A stretch of DNA of 64,000 nt, taken from Carideicomes alvinocaridis (GTDB taxonomy: Bacteria; Pseudomonadota; Alphaproteobacteria; Rhodobacterales; Rhodobacteraceae). Where the stretch lies: positions 20,249 to 84,248 of the forward strand of contig SRJI02000011.1 in the NCBI GenBank assembly GCA_005473895.2, given 5' to 3'. The notes beneath the pieces were generated by a model that saw nothing but the letters and a program-made list of their open reading frames with translations, searched no databases and was not told where the DNA came from. Shown piece after piece: positions 61,822 to 64,000 of this stretch. The first letter of the stretch is position 1, and every line of letters begins with the position of its first letter. The translations under genes were made by a program, and so were the position numbers.

Positions 61822-63351
61822 TCACACCGTCTCGCCTCGCCCCATCCGGTCGAGGAACGCCTCCGCCTCCGCCAGCACCGTCTCGCGCTTTTCCTCGGCC
61901 ATGCGGTCCCATGTGCGGTACATGTTCGCCATCCGCGGATTGCCCTCGAACCGCTCCCGGTGGCGGGCGAGGAAATGCCAGTAGAGCAGGTTGAACGGGC
62001 AGGCCCCCTCCCCCGTCTTCCGCTTCACGTCGTAGTGGCAGCCGCCGCAGTAATCCGACATCCGGTCGATGTAATTGCCGCTCGAGACATAGGGTTTCGA
62101 CGCGATGATGCCGCCATCGGCGAACTGGCTCATCCCCACGGTGTTGGGGGCCTCGACCCATTCATAGGCATCGGCATAGACCTCGAGATACCATTCGTGC
62201 ACCTGCCGCGGGTCCACCCCCGCGATCAGCGCGAAATTCCCGGTCACCATCAGCCGCTGGATGTGGTGGGCATAGGCATCCTCGCGCGTCTGCTCCACCG
62301 CCTTCGACAGGCAGCGCATATGCGTCTCCGCTCCCCAGTAGAGCGGCGGCAGGGCGCGCTGATGGTTAAGCGCGTTGCGCCGGGGATAATCCGCCCCTTC
62401 GAGGAAATAGATCCCCCGCACGTATTCCCGCCAGCCGAGGATCTGGCGGATGAAGCCCTCTGCCGCATTGATCGGCACGTCACCCGCACGCCAGGCCTCT
62501 TCGGCCGCGCGGCAGACCTCCAGCGGGTCGAGAAGCCCGGCGTTCAGGTAAGGCGAAACCAGCGCGTGGTAGAGCGTGCGATGATCGCCGAGCATGGCGT
62601 CCTGGTAATCGCCGAAGAAGGGCAGCGCCTGTTTCACGAAATGCGCCAGCGCGCGGCGGGCCTGCCCCTGGTCGGTGGCCAGCGCAAAGGGCCGGACCTC
62701 GCCGAAATTGTCGCCGAATTCCCGCTCCACGAGGTCCAGCACCGCCTCCACATCCTCGTCGGGGGTGAAGGACATCGGGCCGTTATGCGACACCTCCCCC
62801 GGCGCGGGCTTGCGGTTCTCGTGGTCGTAGTTCCACTTGCCGCCGGCCGGGTCGTCGCCCTCCATCAGCAGGCCCGTCTTGCGCCGCATCTCGCGGTAGA
62901 AATACTCCATCCGCAGCGCCTTGCGCCCTTCGGCCCAGCGCTCGAATTCCACGTGGCTGGCGATGAAGCGATCGTCTTCCAGCAGCGTGACCTTGAGCGG
63001 CGCGTCGTTCAGCGCCTCGATCAGCCGCCATTCGCCGGGCTCGGTCGCCAGCACCTCGGAGGCGCCGCACTCCTCCGCCCGGCGCAACAGCTCGCCCACG
63101 ATGGAACCCGCGTTGCCGGTGTCGTCGTACTCGGTATAGCGGACCTGCCAGCCGTCGCTGCGCAGCCGGGCCGCGAACTTGCGCATGGCGGCGAAGAGGA
63201 AGGCGATCTTCTTGGGGTGATGGCGCACATAGGTGGCCTCGTCCCGCACCTCGGCCATGACCACAACGTCGCTGGCCTTGTCCGCCGCCTTGAGCGCCGC
63301 GATCCCCTCGCTCAACTGGTCGCCGAGGATCAGAACCAGACGGGTCACCAC
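61822..63351 (-). CDS. [4Fe-4S] bacterial cryptochrome/(6-4) photolyase (FeS-BCP, PhrB/CryB-like)
   Basis: A 509-residue FeS-BCP family flavoprotein. The four cluster ligands are Cys347 (MRCLSK), Cys435 and Cys438 (YCGGCHYD) and Cys451 (GACPFN); each is exactly three residues below the four cysteines of Agrobacterium PhrB. FAD-domain landmarks are FIRQILGWREYVRGIYF, MVTGNFALIAG and HEWYLEVYADAYEWVE. Such proteins repair (6-4) photoproducts or act as blue-light sensors (CryB of R. sphaeroides); the sequence does not decide. The start is GTG; two adjacent GTGs overlap the stop of the upstream SDR gene, so the pair is coupled. Confidence 0.94.
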   Translation of the reverse strand: MVTRLVLILGDQLSEGIAALKAADKASDVVVMAEVRDEATYVRHHPKKIAFLFAAMRKFAARLRSDGWQVRYTEYDDTGNAGSIVGELLRRAEECGASEVLATEPGEWRLIEALNDAPLKVTLLEDDRFIASHVEFERWAEGRKALRMEYFYREMRRKTGLLMEGDDPAGGKWNYDHENRKPAPGEVSHNGPMSFTPDEDVEAVLDLVEREFGDNFGEVRPFALATDQGQARRALAHFVKQALPFFGDYQDAMLGDHRTLYHALVSPYLNAGLLDPLEVCRAAEEAWRAGDVPINAAEGFIRQILGWREYVRGIYFLEGADYPRRNALNHQRALPPLYWGAETHMRCLSKAVEQTREDAYAHHIQRLMVTGNFALIAGVDPRQVHEWYLEVYADAYEWVEAPNTVGMSQFADGGIIASKPYVSSGNYIDRMSDYCGGCHYDVKRKTGEGACPFNLLYWHFLARHRERFEGNPRMANMYRTWDRMAEEKRETVLAEAEAFLDRMGRGETV

Positions 63352-64000
63352 GGCACCTCGTCGCCCCGCCAGTCGAAGAAGCCGCCGGATTGCGCGGGGG
63401 TGAGGCGTTCGATCACGCCCAGCAGGTTTTCCGCTGCTTCGTCCGGTGTCACGGCGGGATGGCGGCCGAGATAGGCGCGGGTCAGCTCCGTCTGCACCGT
63501 CCCCGGGTGCAGCGCCACGCAGATCGCCTTCGGATGGCTGCGCCCCAGCTCGATCGCGGCGCCGTGGAGGACCTGGTTCAGCCCGGCCTTGGCGGCGCGG
63601 TAGGAATACCAGCCGCCCTTGCGATTGTCCCCGATGGAGCCGACCCGCGCGGAAAGCGCCGCAAACACCGCCCGCCCCTCGCGCGGCAGCAGGCGGCGGG
63701 CGTGTTTCAGGACCATGGCAGGCCCCACGGCGTTCAGCCGGTACTGCGCCAGCATCTCGTCCGGGGTGAGCCGGTCCAGCGACTTCTCCGGCCCCGCGCC
63801 GTGGGTCAATGCGCCGGTGGCCACCAGCACGAGGTCGAACGGCCCCTCGAGCGACACCAGCCCGGCCTCGACGCGCCCCTCGTCGGTCACGTCGAAGCCG
63901 TCGGCGCTGCGCGACAGGCCGGTGACCGCGACGCCCCGCGCCTCCAGCGCGGTGACAAGCGCCGCGCCGATGCCGCCGGAGGCGCCGATGATCAGGGCCC
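63345..64000 (-). CDS. SDR family NAD(P)-dependent oxidoreductase (N-terminus outside window)
   Basis: A short-chain dehydrogenase whose first few codons lie right of the window; about 217 residues are visible. The cofactor motif GASGGIGAALVTALEARG opens the fragment. Later landmarks are ATGALTHG in place of the classical NNAG, and the catalytic SARVGSIGDNRKGGWYSYRAAKAGL, with Ser, Tyr and Lys in place. This fits the CsgA/C-factor-like SDRs. The stop codon overlaps the photolyase start, so the two are probably one operon. Substrate unknown. Confidence 0.9.
   Translation of the reverse strand, partial: ALIIGASGGIGAALVTALEARGVAVTGLSRSADGFDVTDEGRVEAGLVSLEGPFDLVLVATGALTHGAGPEKSLDRLTPDEMLAQYRLNAVGPAMVLKHARRLLPREGRAVFAALSARVGSIGDNRKGGWYSYRAAKAGLNQVLHGAAIELGRSHPKAICVALHPGTVQTELTRAYLGRHPAVTPDEAAENLLGVIERLTPAQSGGFFDWRGDEVPW

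Noticed and set aside
1..64000. Mobile island, prophage or defence system
   Set aside because: No integrase, transposase, tRNA edge, restriction or toxin-antitoxin pair is visible, and gene content is conserved housekeeping throughout.

Overview
The window is GC-rich chromosomal DNA of an alphaproteobacterium, most likely Rhodobacteraceae (Roseobacter/Rhodobacter lineage). Support: a nuo operon interleaved with small family-specific genes (DUF5333, DUF5337, lipoproteins), a type-B PutA tail, a Hint_2 protein, a [4Fe-4S] bacterial photolyase and the order nuoN-birA-coaX-rnj. I see no rRNA, tRNA, CRISPR array, insertion sequence or phage gene. Coding density is high and most lines of evidence are conserved chromosomal housekeeping genes.

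Left part (1-15.1 kb): end of putA, a rhomboid protease, purA with a small DUF2842 membrane protein, a FOXRED2-like flavoprotein, a short-chain dehydrogenase with an altered catalytic motif, a Hint-domain protein, a DUF7218 protein, prfC (probably leaderless) coupled to an unknown Cys-motif gene, two coupled family-2 glycosyltransferases, and a DEAD-box RNA helicase with a structured leader.

Centre (15.3-37.1 kb, minus strand): one long collinear block nuoABCD-lipoprotein-nuoE-HhH protein-DUF5337-nuoF-lipoprotein-DUF5333-nuoG-lipoprotein-nuoHI-CMD-nuoJKLMN-birA-coaX-rnj. All fourteen complex I subunits are present with seven extra genes; many junctions are ATGA/TGATG overlaps, implying translational coupling. 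A candidate sigma70 promoter lies before nuoA.

37.3-44.2 kb (minus strand): leucine/isovalerate catabolism: ivd, a DUF1622 membrane protein, an acyl-CoA synthetase, and the two methylcrotonyl-CoA carboxylase subunits. A 6-2-6 palindrome sits before ivd. Divergently, a general-stress-protein-26-like gene has a perfect GGAAC-N16-CGTT promoter, the pattern of the alphaproteobacterial general stress sigma factor EcfG.

Right part (44.4-64 kb): CreA, a GST, serine dehydratase, a DUF1127/LysR divergent pair, Ogt, TadA, RluB, then a seven-gene membrane-stress block terC-(68 aa)-xpaC-telA-DUF2927-SPFH/GYF-zinc ribbon, ending at a double hairpin. This block is my best candidate for an under-described system. 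After it come a GST, a PfkB sugar kinase coupled to dtd, a secreted protein of about 18 MORN repeats, a photolyase and a truncated SDR.

Two dispersed non-coding element families recur: (i) four AT-rich paired hairpins at gene ends (2291, 15226, 57642, 61690), probably bidirectional terminators; (ii) four copies of an element with a short hairpin, a T tract and the core CGGGCAAGATGAAG (15123, 39299, 49010, 49137). All functional calls are by eye; no database search was run.
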